Assembly: GCA_903813345.2 (NCBI GenBank)
Contig: CAIIXF020000012.1
Span: 3,205,318 to 3,269,317, forward strand
Length of the DNA stretch: 64,000 nucleotides
DNA from: Owenia fusiformis
Lineage: Eukaryota; Annelida; Polychaeta; Sabellida; Oweniidae
Direction of reading: 5' to 3'
Shown here: positions 10,201 through 25,200 of the stretch, in pieces
How positions within the stretch are numbered: position 1 is the stretch's first letter
Layout: every line of letters begins with the position of its first letter
Notes under the pieces: generated by a model
What the model was told of the DNA's origin: nothing
The model's input: the letters and a program-made list of their open reading frames with translations, nothing else
The model's database searches: none
Translations under genes and position numbers: made by a program

Positions 10201-13200
10201 CAAATTCGAAAGTTTGGAACAACAATGTTTCAATATCTGTGTTGTAAGGGACTAGATGCAAGTAGAAATAATCATTCAAAAATTAATTCATCTGATTTTT
10301 CAAAATGAGTATACTGCTTTAATCATTACATTTTTATGCACACTAGTCTCTTGTTGAACACTGTATTGACATAATCCAATATACATCCAATGTCAAGTCA
10401 ATACACCCTTGCTGAACTTAATGACCTCAACCTCAGCCCATGTGGTTCCAAATGCTTAAATACTTTTCAAAGTTTTATGTGACATTGTATTCTTTATGTT
10501 ACACCTAAAAATGATTGATTTGGTTCATGGAGAAATCATAATGGAGAGTGCACTAGATCTTTTAGTCAAATGATATCATATTTGAAATCTACATACACAA
10601 TTACATCTAAAATGTGGTTTTAAAAATTGTTCATCAAGTTTGAAATGATATGGGGTCTTTATCTAAAAATACCATGAAAACTGAAATATCCTTTCTAATG
10701 TTTTAAACAGAAAATAATTGAATTACCCAAACACATATCAAATTGTATAGTTATCAAACTCAGAAATGTGAGATTAGAACTGATCCTCTAAAAAGTGGAG
10801 TTTTTTTTGCCCATCCTGTATATATCATCCAAGTTTTGAGGATTTTTTTCTATTTCTGCCATGGTCTATCATGTTATATTACTTGTAACCGACCCAAATT
10901 AGCCAGTAGTGATGAAACTGATGATCACCAACTGCACATTGGTATAATTCCTTTTGGGATAAATTGTTTAATCTATAAATTGATGAAGTATTAACTTTTA
11001 TTTGTTTGTGTTTTCCAAATGTTGCCATGACAATGAATAACAAATGAGAAACTTTTTCATTGATTTCGATTAAAATACTCAATGATCAATCAAATGTATC
11101 TTGTTCTCAGGGAATCACGTTTTGAGTATCAGTTGATCCTAAATATCCATATCATATTGATATTTTGGAAATGTCAAGGTGCATTGAGTGCTCAAGTGTG
11201 GTCTTCATGTGGATCACATGTTTTGCTCTTAGCCACATTTAAAAAGTGTCACTGTTAAGTTTTGCAAATGCTTATAAAGGAGTAGCAATTTAAACCAGAG
11301 CCGCATAAAAGCTGGGGCCTTAACAAGATGTCACACTTCTTGGTATCATCAAACTGTGAATTATGCAAATTTTTGCACAAATATCTAGTTTTATAGTATT
11401 TCACTTAGGTACTCACCACTAATGTTGGTTTGTTTTCCGAGTATGTACTGATCACCCCTGCTATTTTGTAGTTTAGTGACAGGTCAAATCGGAATTCTGA
11501 TGCATTCTTGGCACAGGGGAAACCAAGGGTTACCTTACGTAACTTCACTGGCCTATGGCTGTCATCCATCCTGGAATTTGCAAACAAAAACAAAAATTCT
11601 GAAGCATAACACCAAGACAGAGGGGGTGGGTAAAGACAGAATCCAAAGACTTCATGTATCTCTGGGCTCAGGGCAAACTTAAATTGATGAGAACTCGAAC
11701 TACAATTTAACTAAGTGTAGATGTTATGTACATGTAGCACTAACTTACTATCTGGAATCACTATAGAGCTTTTTCTCATTACATTGAATATTAAAATTCT
11801 CATTTTTCATCATTGACTTACTTGTGGAAACAGGCTGGTTCATCTTTACTGCCCAACCATTCAGCGATCTAGAAAACATGAGAAATTGATATTTTAGAAT
11901 AAGTATTGACGATTAAATTATATGAAACTTAAATGTTTCACAATAAATGCCAAAATAAATAATTTGTACAGTAATTTTAGTTGATAACATTCTAGTTTTT
12001 TTGTATTGTATTGTATTGATTGCTTCCCTTTGAACTTTTTCATATTGTTCAAATTGTTCTTACATCTTCAATGTTAGTTAGTGTTGCAGAAACAGCAATC
12101 ACACGAAGACTGGGACTGTCTGAGTTGGTCTCTCTCACCATTGAGGCCTGTACAGTCTTCATCCGTGACACCACAGCTTCCATTGTAGCTCCCCTTGATG
12201 AGTCATTCAGTAGATGAACCTAGAAAGACATACATATGTATTGTACAAATGACAGCTTCCATTGTAGCTTCCCTAGTGGAGTCATTCAGTAGATGAACCT
12301 AGAAAGACATACACATGTATTGTACATTTTAATCATTTTAACATCATTTAAAATCAATTTAACTAACTAAGTTTTTACCAATACTGTATTCTAAAATGTA
12401 TGTTTACCATGTAACTGTATTGTAATTGTTTCATGCAATTTTTTTTGATGATAACCAAATATTGGCCAGATCGCTGCAGTTATCAATCAAAATTCAGATG
12501 CTCACAAGTACAAGGTTTTCCTGTACATGTAAGTGTTTTACTTTTTGGACTAAATGGTCGATATGGTAAAATAAGAAGACTGTTCAATCATCTTATCAAT
12601 AAATCAATGTCTTTTGGATAACTGATATCACTGATATTTAAGTTTAGATTAATTCACACGAAGGCCATTCACCTCCTCCATTGTGAAGATGAGGTGTGTA
12701 GGTCCAAAATTATTTTCTCATTTTCAGATCAGAGAAATATTAGCGATGAATCACTACAGTTTCAACAGGAATGTGCCAAAAGGTGGTTAAATATGTCAAG
12801 TCCGGGTGTCAATGGGAAACAAGTGAGAGTCCTTCAATATGACTTTAGCATCTCAGTATCTGTAGCAATAACCTTCTTAACCAGCTGAATTAATGCTTTC
12901 ACTGCTCACCTGTCAAATCCCTATTTCAATTGGCAGAAATCCAAATTTTCTATTTCAAAAACCCTGATTTTTATCCCGATTTTAAGAAAATATCCCAATT
13001 TTTTCGTAAAGTATCCCAACTTCAAGAAAACATCCTGATTTTTCATAAAATATCCCAATTTTTCCATAGAATATACCAACTCTTTTCATTAAATATCCCA
13101 ATTTTGTGTTCTAAAATCCTGATTTGTTAACGAGACATCCTGTTTTTTCAGTAAAAACCCCCGATTTTTAAATGATACCCTCCCAATTTTGTTTGGAAAT

Positions 13201-16200
13201 TCCCGAATCTTTAATGAGATGCCCTCGCAAAAGATGAAAGTCTACAATAGCTTTTGTGATAAAACAAAATACATTAACTTCACATCAAATATACATATGT
13301 AAATTTCTTGTATCTTCTTTTAACTACAGTATTTTAGACCAGAAATAAATTGAACGCTCTGGGACTGAGAAATTCTATAGTTTTTGAACTTCTGATTTTT
13401 CTCCCGACTTTTTCATAGAAATCCCAGTTTTCACCCCGATTTTCGCGATTTCTAAAAAATATCCAGATTTTTATTTTTTTTTACTTGACATATATATATC
13501 TGAAAGTGACTATTGACTTTCTGTTACTGCAATAAATAGTTGCAGTGGGAGGACCAAAGGATATGAGTATTAGTTCAGAATGGCAGTTTACATCCATCCG
13601 AAAATTGTTGACTGTTAGTTAAGATGGAAAGAGGGCCAGATGAACAAACAATAACCTCATGATGTAGCCCAAGCCAAAATGCCTTTTCATATAAATACAT
13701 AAAATGTAATAATGCTTAAATTATATATTTCATACTTATACATTTACACTTCCATTCAAAATAGATGCAAAAACATTATTAATGTTAAAAATTACAAAGC
13801 ATACTAACAGCGAGATTTTCTATCCCAGTGTGATAAACTATACTGTACAATTCTGTATGAATTTGAACATTAAAAGTGTATAAATCTTCAATATAATTTA
13901 CAAAAACTGAGTTGTTAAATCACAAACAGAAGAAATGAGTGAGTTGAATCTCTTTTCTATTACAGCTAAAACTGCATCAATTTATATATCAAATTGAATG
14001 AGAGCACTTGTTTGATAATATACAGCTACAGGTAGGATTTTTACAACTTTTATAGTGATCAATAGGTTGAATGATAGTGTTACTAATTTGATTAGACAAA
14101 AATACTTCACATATCAAATCTGATTAATCATACTTATGAACATTTTATTGACATGTTGTATCATTGCATAATTACATTACATGTAGTACAACAGCTCATT
14201 AAAAGACGAACTAGTAATTAGAACTTTTGGTACTTCTATCCCACATCATTTTAGACAGAATGCTCTATCTGCTTGTATGAATACTAGATTAGTATCTACA
14301 CTATTTTTGAGTGGCAATCTATCTTAGATTTATTCTTCAACATGTATTGTAATGGCTTTTGTATGAGTGAAATGTTTGTTTGTTCTATGGTCTCCAATTG
14401 TGATAATGGTACTAATGGTACTTGAATGGTGGGGAAGGGGTATTAGACATTGTTCCTTTACACATTAAATAATGGTTTGGGACAATTGTTTTTTTTCTTG
14501 CTGTGTTCTGTAACAATTTTTGGTCTTTTCTCTTGGCACTTGTGTGTAAATATATACTTGTATACGGTATCTACATCTACAGAGTAAAATACACAAATTT
14601 TATATGCATATTGAAAGCATACAGAGAGGAAGAGAGGAAGAATATTATTAAGTGTGGTGTACAGTTTATGATATATAAATTTACCAAAATGTTATTGTAT
14701 GATGACATTTTGTAAATACATTATCACTATTCAGATTGAATTTTGGTAATTGTGAATTCAGAAATTTTAGTGAAAAATATTTTCCTGTGTTGACAATACT
14801 TTGTACAATTTATGTCTACTATAAAGTGAAATTCACCTACACATTTACACATATTACGTATCTTTTCATTTACAGGTTTGGATTTTGGTTTTGTGTGTCT
14901 TCCTGTTTCTATTTTTAACTGATTGCTAATATATATTTTTTATTATCTAGCTTTGTATATGGTTCAATATTTCATAATAGTTAATATGTTCTTGATATAT
15001 GATATTTCAAAATATCATTTCCAACTATCTATGAACACTTTCTTTAGTTTCTTGTCAACCAAGTTGACAAAGTAAACTGTTTGTATTTTGGTCATCCCAG
15101 AAATCTGTCAGTTCACATTCATGGATTTTATTATAAACTTTTCCAGATCAAGATTTAAACCCTAATTCATGCTTTTCTCCCCTTCTTGTCCATATAAAAG
15201 ATTTAAAACCTATATCATATTTTTCTAGTCCATATGAATACGCCTGGTTTTAAATATTAGATTCCAGTTGTAGTAAACCCTTAGTAATGTCAGTATTCTG
15301 TAATCTTTATAAGAGTTGCCATCCTTAACATTGTTCTAAATAGCTTTCATCATATTCATGACTTTGATTTGATCAAGACTTCTAAGAGAATCCTTGTAGG
15401 CTAATCAATCATATCTATTTGATTCATGATAATACAATCATGTGACTTAAAGAGAGAATCAGATATAGCGAGCAGGCTAAACAAAAAATTGTTTCAATTT
15501 TAGAATATTTTTGGCTCATGTCATTCCTTGTCATGTCTATTTTCTAAAAATCACAAAGTGCATACTTTATTCCAGGAAAATTAAAGATTTTTACAATAAT
15601 ATATTATATTTTCTATAAGAATGGTTACCATTCTTATTATTTGGGAGAATTTAAACATTTTTCACCCATTTTTGCACTTTGAATCATTAATAACTTCACC
15701 AATTTATAACATATTGTGAATCTTTTGGGAGATATTGTATTTGATATTGTAAGGAATAGATAAGTAGGTCAATTATACATGTTGCTTGTAATTTTGTCAT
15801 CCCCTATAGATCAGATTCTGCCTTTAATACAGCCCAACTAATACAAATTTCATATTTTGGTCTCAACATTAAATGAAAATGCATAACACCTTAATTATGA
15901 CTTAAAAGAAAATGATTCATATTGTATGTTATTTACTTTTACAATGGGCTTTTAGGAAAGAATATAGCTTTATTAAAAGTTTCAAGAAAGTATCAATTTC
16001 CAACACTTTCTTCTTTTTGTAATATGAGATAATTATACCCCTTATTGAGACTTTTTCATTTTCTCAAGAATTTTGCGTCTAACAAATTGTCTCAACTTTT
16101 TGCTTTGACCTTGCTTGCAAAGAATCCATTGAAGTACTGACAGTGTGATTAATATCAGATCTGCTGGATGCCTGATCATGTGCTATGCCATATATGTCTA

Positions 16201-19200
16201 GTTTTCTACGACAGAACAGTTTTGCTGCACCTTTCTGGAACTCTTGAAACTGTATTGAGTAAAGAAATGGGTTAATTGCACAGTTACAGAATGTAGCTAT
16301 GACAGTAAAATTGTAAAAGACCCCTTCAAATGACACAGGAACCCCCAAATTAAAGAGAAGAAAAAACACTTGGTTAGATGACCAGCACATGACAAAACCA
16401 ACTCCAACTAGAATGAGAGTTTTGATGATGTTGCGCCTTGCTTTCAACATCTTCTTTTGTCGCTGCTCAGAGAATGTATTATTATTTAGATTAGTGTTGG
16501 TGTGAACAAACCAAGCAATCCGTCCATAGCATATTACCATGATGACAATCGGGACGAACCATTGGAACACAACGACGCAGATACCAAAAATTGTCTGACT
16601 CTCAGGTGGGTTCCATTCTGAGTATACACTACATTGTTCATATGTAACGGTTGTAGTTATAGCCAAATACAGGTTCCAAAATGGGCCGATTAGCCAAATC
16701 ATTCCAAGGACAATCTTCATTCTTCCTTTGGTGAAGAATTCCATGTGTTTAAACGAGTAGAGAATTGCGAAGTATTTCTCTATTGTCATGGCAACAAGGT
16801 TGTATGTTGAAGTCACCAACATTGACCACAGAAAAAACTTTGACATCCACAGAACACAGAATATGTGTGCTGGGAGTCCTTTTGGGACAGTGTTGATATC
16901 ATCGAACAATGTACTAGTGATGAGTATTAAAGAAGTTGAAGTATCAATGAAGGACTGGTTGATGATGAATTTGTTTGTAGTTTTTGAACGGAGTTTTTTG
17001 CTGCTTAGCATGACGATCAATACGATAACATTCCCAATCAGTCCAAGTGAACCGATTACAATATAGATAATTTTCATGTTTAGATTTGCCCCATGTGTTG
17101 CCGTCTCATTGTCTACATTATCATCAACAATGGTTCCAGTTTCATTACCACTAGTTGTGGACACATCAGAAATATGTGAGATCATTGTAGAGTCCATTTC
17201 TGATACAATTGTGGTGCTCAGGACAGCAACATTGTTTCCAACAGTTTCAGTTAGTGATATACCATTAGTAATTGCTGCAAGGTATGGAATAGTTGAATTG
17301 ACATCTTCAGCAACAGTTGGGATATTTTGCGCCATTATAATAGGCCTATGTATTACTGTCTGAATATATATTTTAAAGTTAAATGTTCTTCTTTGTGTTA
17401 AATATCCGTTGTATATTTCATACCAATATTTGTTTGATAAAATAACATAATAAAGTATACACAAATTGTTATCTGGTAACTATTTTGAAAACTTATCAAA
17501 ATAATTTCATAAAAAAATGTATACTATACATGTACTTGGTGCACACAATTTTCATAGATCTTCTTAAAACTTTCATATAATAATCTCTATCAACTTTCTT
17601 TTCCATATACTGTTATTGTTCCTCATGATCCTCTCAGTGTGAACTGGGTTTGGCACCCAACAGCATTTACCATATATTAACTACAGCACTGCTTATGTAT
17701 TGGTAGAACACTGATGATTTATATTCTTTCAGCATAGCCCAGGGGAGATTAGTAATCAATTGCATTGTTCCGATTGGTAAATTCACACCTGACATCAGAA
17801 ACCAAGATCATTCATTGCATGATTGCTTCAAATTATAGAAAGACCATGATTTTCCTCTACAGTGAAACCTGTTTTATCTGTATGCCATAGAAACGGAAGT
17901 GTTTATTTTAGGAGGTGTTCGGATTACAAAGGTGTTTGGATATACAGGTTTTACACCCCAGTCACATTTGTCGCACGGCGGCCGCAAGTCGACTGCAGAT
18001 CAATTAAATCGGTGAATTTCTGCGGCGAGCGTAGAAAAACTACGCTCGCCTTGTGGCCTCCGTACGGCGTATGCAGATTTTTACAGGCCGCAGGGAAGGC
18101 GTAGAAATTATAACTCGGAGTTATAATTTTTGTTCATTTCTGAGGTCGCCGTAGAAATCAACTGGCTCAACAAGATTTAATCATTATTTGTCAATGTTTC
18201 ACGATCACTTTTCATTTGATAGTACATCCTAGCACTATGAATACAATTTATAAGTTGTCCCGATGTAAATAAAATGAAAAAAGTATTATTTATCAACAGA
18301 AATTTAAAATTCACCGTGCGGCTGCCGTGGGAAATGTGACTGCAAAAGTATGAGAGCGCAGAAATTCCACGGCGAGCGTAGAAATGTTACTGGCCGCAGA
18401 AATGATAGACCGCAAGGTCGCCGTAAGAAATGTAACGGTGTTACTGTTTAATCTCAAAGGAAAAACGAAGTTAATTCTGTTATAGAGGGACTGTTTCATA
18501 TGTAGCTTTGCAACCCTATCATGTTATATATCATTTTGTTCCTTATAAGAAGTTACATAAGATTGCAAAGTTTCAAAATCAAGAGATGTTCCTGAACAAA
18601 GATATAATGAATCAAAGTATGCGAGTACGGCATCATTCATAAGCATTTTAGTAAGCACTTTAAAGCATCAAATAATTATCCAATAATTTGTTCAGGAAGG
18701 AAACAAGGTTAACTGGGCTTTACCATGTGAAATAATCATTAAAATACATCAAAGACACGAAAAAATGATATTTTTAAGTGGCCCTTTGACTTAATCAGGA
18801 TAATGCGATTAAAGAGCTGGGGTACATCACAATAGCCTTTGATTTACATAGAGCGAAACCTCACTGTGTAAATAGTAAATATTTCAAATGAGAACAATTA
18901 GAATACCTCTACTAGTGCAATGTGTTCACTTCAGTTTGTGTTGTTTGTTTTTAAGCAGTGTTTATCATGTTTATTTACTGTATCATAAACCTTTAAAACT
19001 GCAAACAGCATTGGCTTTTAGTAAACATAATGTATGAATAAATAGAATAATGCAATAAGGTAAGTGCATGTTAGAAGACAATGTTCCTGCAATACCACTT
19101 ACCAAAACAACATTAAGCCTACAGGATGGGCCAAAAAATTATTTTTCCATCCATTGTAACATTTTTTAGTCAAGTATTATCTTCAATACTTAAAGGCCCC

Positions 19201-22200
19201 ATGTAAAGTTTAAACCACTTTGGCTTATATTGTAGTCTTACCCAATGTTATCGAAGTGTGATATGTGAAACTTTTTTTTTTAATTTCAAAAAGTGGTTTT
19301 TGATAGACTTTTTGTTCCAAAATTTGTGAATTTATTTAAAACCAACTTTTAGAGGTCACTCATATCTTCTAATTAGCCACAATTCATACCAATGCATAGC
19401 ATACATCCTCCCATGTTTTTTGCCGAAAAAATTAAGAAAATCGGTTGATAAACAAGCGAGAAATGAACTTATCAGTGCATGAAAATGGTTCTGAGAAAAA
19501 TGCATTTCAAAATTCAATTTTTTTCAAAAAGTTTTTGTTACCTTAGTCACACCCGGTGATCGTGAAATTGGGACGGAGGGGGGGAGCAGGCAATTTCCGC
19601 TAGAAAATTCAACAAATCTGGTAAAATTATTTTTTCAAGACAGCGTTTACGATTGAATTGCAAATTGAATAAGCGCACGGTATGATAAAATATGTTAGGT
19701 GTTCTAGGATTATTTTTCAACCGATACTCTTTTAAGATATAAGATCTATTAAAAAAGGCGCAACGCAACCAACGTGCAAAAGTCAAAGTTTTTGCTATAA
19801 ATCAAGCAACAATGGACTACACGACCTGTAATAAATACTTGTAAGTGATGTTATCATAACTAAATTAATGTCATTGCTGAATTTATAAAATAAGTTTCAA
19901 TACGTAAAATAAAAAATAATCGAAAATAATTAAAATGGGACGGAGGGGGGGAGGGGACGGAGGGGGGGAGTAATAATTCTATAAAGTGAAACAACTTCAC
20001 ACGAATTCTTGTATTTGAAAAATGAACTCATTAACTTAGTAAGAAACTGGATGATATACCCCTGGAGACTGAAAAATGGGGACATTTGGAGTAAAAGGAC
20101 TTAAAGTCGCGAAACATCTCTAATCATGTCTTATATACATATTGCTCCCCCCCTCCGTCCCCTCCCCCCCTCCGTCCCAAATTCATTATTTTCGATTATT
20201 TTTTATTTCACATATGGAAACTTATTTTATAAATTCAGCAATGACATTAATTTAGTTATGATAACATCACTTACAAGTATTTATTACAGGTCGTCCAGAC
20301 CATTGTTGCTTGATTTATAGCAAAAACGTTGATTTGTGCCTGAAATGGCCTTGCGCCTTTTTTAATAGATCTCATACCTTAGATGCGTATCGTTTCAGAA
20401 AAAATCCCAGAAAACCTAACATATTCTACCATACCGTGTGCCTATCCATTTAGCAATTCAATAGTAAACTTTTTCTTGAAAAAATAAATCTTCCAGATTT
20501 GTTGAATTTCCTAGCAGAAATTGCCTGCTCCCCCCCTCCGTCCCATATTCACGATCACCGGGTGTGTTAGTGACATCACTAATGATTCAAAATATTTTTG
20601 ATATGCTAAAACATTGAAGTGGCCCATTAAATATGACATTTTATTATTGAAATAGTGTGTCTTTTGTTCAATCTTTGCATTGGTGTTAAAAATATAATCT
20701 TTTTTGAAATGCATTAAGAAATATTTGATGATTAAGAAACTTTTTTTGAAAAATGGCGGGAAATTTGAATATTTGAGAAATGAAATGCTCACAACTTTTT
20801 TTCGAAAATTTTTTTTTGTTCAAAAATCTTTAAAATCACTTTTTAAGTCCTGACAAATAGTAAATGTATGATAAAAAAATATTTTCAAACTTTAGACGGG
20901 GACTTTAAGGAAATGGAAAAACAATATGTTTTATTGCTGGAAATTGTGTTGAGACCATTTGAAGGGTACATATTGTCAAATGGTGTTCTATTTAGGAAGT
21001 TTTTACTTATATACCATATTTTAAGTGCAATTAAAAACATGGAATTGAGGAATAAGCATGAAACATTCAATGCACTCAATGGCCTCATCCTATTAGTTGC
21101 ATATATCCACAAGAGCTACTTTACTGATTAAAAGAATATTTGAAACGAATTGCTATAAGTATCATTCTTTGTTAAGTAAAATTAAAAGATAAAAGCATAC
21201 TTACATGTATAAAAAGCCGGAAATTGTTTTTATGTAAATTAAAAACTGCTGATCAGTAATGTACACTTACTTCAAAACCTGCATTAATTTCTTTGATTTT
21301 CCGTATCAGTATTTATATACTCAATTATGCGTCGCCATTAACATTGTAATATTTTTGAAAATGGGTTCATCATTTGTCTTTCATGATAGTTGAGCAAATC
21401 AGGGTCATTAGGAATATGACACTAATTGATCCACTGACTTTGAACATGATGTTAGAAACAGGGAAATATCATGAATAATGATATAAAAACATTACGGAAG
21501 TCTGTTAGTAAAAAGTTGATTCAAAGGTTATATCCTTTCAAAGCTAAGCTATTTCGCGAGACAAAAATGGCGGCCATTTTGAAAATAGGCGAGCTTTTGA
21601 ACCAGGAGTCATAGGGGAGTTTTCTGTATTGATGTTGAACAGAAATAACTTAAAACAGGAATCCTATCGACAGAGGTTTTAAAACGTGCCACTGTTGTTG
21701 ACAGAAAAGTGGATTTCGCGAGTCAGATGGACAAACTAAAATGGCTGAAAATAAAAAAAATGGATATCATTTTTTGCTGATTTTTTGTAACAAAATTATT
21801 TCATATATCTACTTTTCACATTGACATGGATTTTTACAATGTAGGACACCTGAAATTATTTGTAAAGCTAGGAAATGGGTCAAAAGTGAATTTCGCGAGA
21901 CAAAAATGGCAGCCATTTTGAAAATAGGCGAGGTTTTGAACCAGGAGTCATAGGGGAGTTTTCTGTATTGATGTTGAACAGAAATAACTTAAAACAGGAA
22001 TCCTATCGACAGAGGTTTTAAAACATGCCACTATTGCTGACGGACGGACGCACGCACGGATGGACAGACAGACAGACAAGTGAGTGATTGCAAAAGCTCA
22101 CCATGTGAAAAATATACCAGAAAACCAAAATAATTTTTAATAATCAAAAGAATTTTAACCTTGACTACTCAACTTTCAAAAGAAAGTCATCTAATGAAAA

Positions 22201-25200
22201 TGGCTGTTACCATCCAAACGAGAGAAAGAGAAAAACAATGCAAAATAAACATTTATATTAATACAGTTAAATCTATCTAAGTCAAAGGGGAACACTTTTG
22301 GTACCTCTAAAAAGGGTTCTACTTGGGAGGTATTTCACCTATCACTCCATTTAACATTAAGTCAGTTGGGTTCCACCAACAGAGGTGTTCCACTTCTAGA
22401 GTTTCATTCAACATTAAGATAGGTGGTCTTTGGACTCTGAAGTGTTCCACTAACAGAGATGTTCCACTTCTAGAGATGTTCTACTTTACAGGTTTCACTG
22501 TAGTATATACAATTGGTATGGCAAGATATAGTCATAGAAACAAAACAACACAAAAGACACACCTACAAATGGGTAACTGAAGGTGAATGAAATTGGTAAG
22601 ATTGATTTTTGTAATTGAGCACAATCTGTCTATTAAGTCTATATTCACTAGAAAAACACCAAATCCCCCGAGTAGCAAATCCCACCAAAAATATTTTTAA
22701 TCATCAATTTGATGCTCACAATGCTAACAACTTTTTTTCAAAATTTTTTTTTTCAAAAATCTCTAAATTAACTTTTTAAGTCACGACAAATAGTAAATGA
22801 ATAATAAAAAAATATTTACATGGGGACTTTAAGCACTAGTGCTATGCCCAATATTTATGGTATCTGGTCAACTTGGACCCTTAGGTATCAGTCTAAAAAA
22901 ATTGAACTAAATTCATAAACTGATATTTCGATTGATGGCTTCTCTATATCCGTATGACCTTCATTAGATGCGATAGTTACCTTGAGTTAAATAAATTGAT
23001 CATTTCTCTTTTTTGCAATATCATCTCCCATTACCTGTCTTTGTTTATCACAAGGGAACCCAAAGTGACTAAAGTATTCGATCAATTCAATCCACAGTCA
23101 TAAAAGGTTAACATTAAAGAAGGATAATCCGTTTTTGGATGAGTTATAAATGATGCATCATCCAATTACATAATGATTCCCTTGAGATAAACAAAAACAA
23201 TGCATGTCACCACCTAACATTTGCTAAATACATGTACAGATGCCCACCACTGAACGCCAACCGCCAAACACTGTCCACAAAAAAGTTGGACACCATAACA
23301 ACATGTAACCAATTCTCATGGTGATATAGTAAGTGGGAGATGAGATTATGAAAAAATTAGAGAAATCATTAATCTATTCCATCCTCATTAATGAATGAAA
23401 AAATTGTCCTTAGTAATCGATGAACTTTCAATTTGTTCAATTTATGTCATCAACTCTGTTCTTCCGATTCAATTTGTTTAATTTTTGTCATCAACTCTAT
23501 TCTTTCAATTCAATATGACGTTCAATTTATGTCATCAACTCTGTTCTTCCGATTCAATTTGTTCAATTAATGTAATCAACTGTGTTCTTTCAATTCAATT
23601 TGTTCAATTAATGTCATCAACTCTGTTCTTTCGATTCAATTTGTTCAATTTATGTCATCAACTCTGTTCTTTCAATTCAATTAGTTCAATTTATGTCATT
23701 GACTCTGTTCTTTCAATTCAATTTGTTCAATTTATGTCATCAACTGTGTTCTTTCAATTCAATTTGTTCAATTTATGTCATCAACTTTGTAATTCAATTC
23801 AATTTGTTCAATTTATGTCATTAACTCTGTTCTTTCAATTCAATTTGTTCAATTTATGTCATCAACTCTGTTCTTTCAATTCAATTTGTTCAATTAATGT
23901 CATCAACTCTGTTCTTTGAGTAGTTTATTCACATCTCTTTTCATAATGATTTATAACCATTTGATTGAATAACACAGTAACTGAAACCAGCAAAAACTTT
24001 TTGGATTAGCAGGTATCCACATTTCAATGTGAGACAATATCCTAGATGCGAGTAGAAAAAATCTTGATTTACGTCATTAAAAATTTACAATTCAGTCAAA
24101 CTGGTGTCATACTTGGAATCTACATATAAAACTACATCTAAATATGTGGTTTTGAAAAGAGTTTATCAACTTTGAAAATTTAATTTTCTTTGAAATGTGA
24201 CTTCTAGGTCGGGGAGATTCCCCATAGACCCCATGTTGTAAAACTACAAATAGTGAAATATCTTTTCTTGTGTTGGGCAGATAATATTTTCTTTTACTGG
24301 ACTTTTTTTAATTTGTTAACTATCACATACATAAGGGTAATATGAAAAGTGAACCACTAAAACTGATGCATATTCAAGTTTAAGGGAATTTTGTAATACC
24401 CTGCCATGTTATTTCCCCCGAATCAGCCACCTGGTGGCAAAACTGGTAACTACTTACTCGCATCTGAGTAATTGGAAGTGTCAAGTGTTCACATTGTGAT
24501 GTCTTCAAATAAGAGAGGTGTTTGATTGAATATGCAGGTTCCATTACAGACTTAAACATACTAATCAGTGTTGTTAGACTTTTGAAGAGGGGGTATAATG
24601 CTATAATTCCTACCTCATCCACCATGAAAAGCTTTACCATCTGAACCAATGACTTGTTGTCTCTCCACTTCCGAGTCATGCTGTCCCATTTTTCCTGAAA
24701 TCAAATATTTTACAAAATAATCAAAAATTGTTTTAGTGCCCAACATTTCTATTTTCCATACAGTGTATATACCAGAATAATTGACTGATACCTGAATAAT
24801 TGAGACTGATATGTCTAAATATTGAAAAGAACTATTTCAGCTTTTCATCAAATTCATTACTTGAACCAAAACACTCTACCATTCGGTAATAATTAATTGT
24901 TTAACTTACTGGCGTTGTCATGACAATGTTCACTTGTTGCAGTTCAAAGTAGTCGTCCAGTTCAGTATCACCAGTGAGTTCTTTGCATTCTAGACCAAGT
25001 GGTCCAAACTTCATTCTCCAATCTTCCATTCTCTCACTGCAGAGTGCTTTCATGGGTGCCACTGAAATAATACAAACATAATTTTCTTATTTTCAACAAA
25101 ACTAATTGTGTCCATTTCGCCACTAACATTGTATAAACATAATTTTCTTATTTTCAACAAAACTAATTGTGTCTATTTCCTGATTTCATGGGGGCCACTA

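Noticed and set aside
9856-10233. 125-codon minus-strand frame as a gene
   Set aside because: Basic, AT-driven composition, no recognised family; possibly an old retroelement piece.
16788-17363. Plus-strand frames opposite the GPCR
   Set aside because: Shadows of the receptor frame on the other strand.
23485-23919. 144-codon CHQLCSFNS repeat protein
   Set aside because: Translation of a 38-bp minisatellite inside an HFM1 intron.
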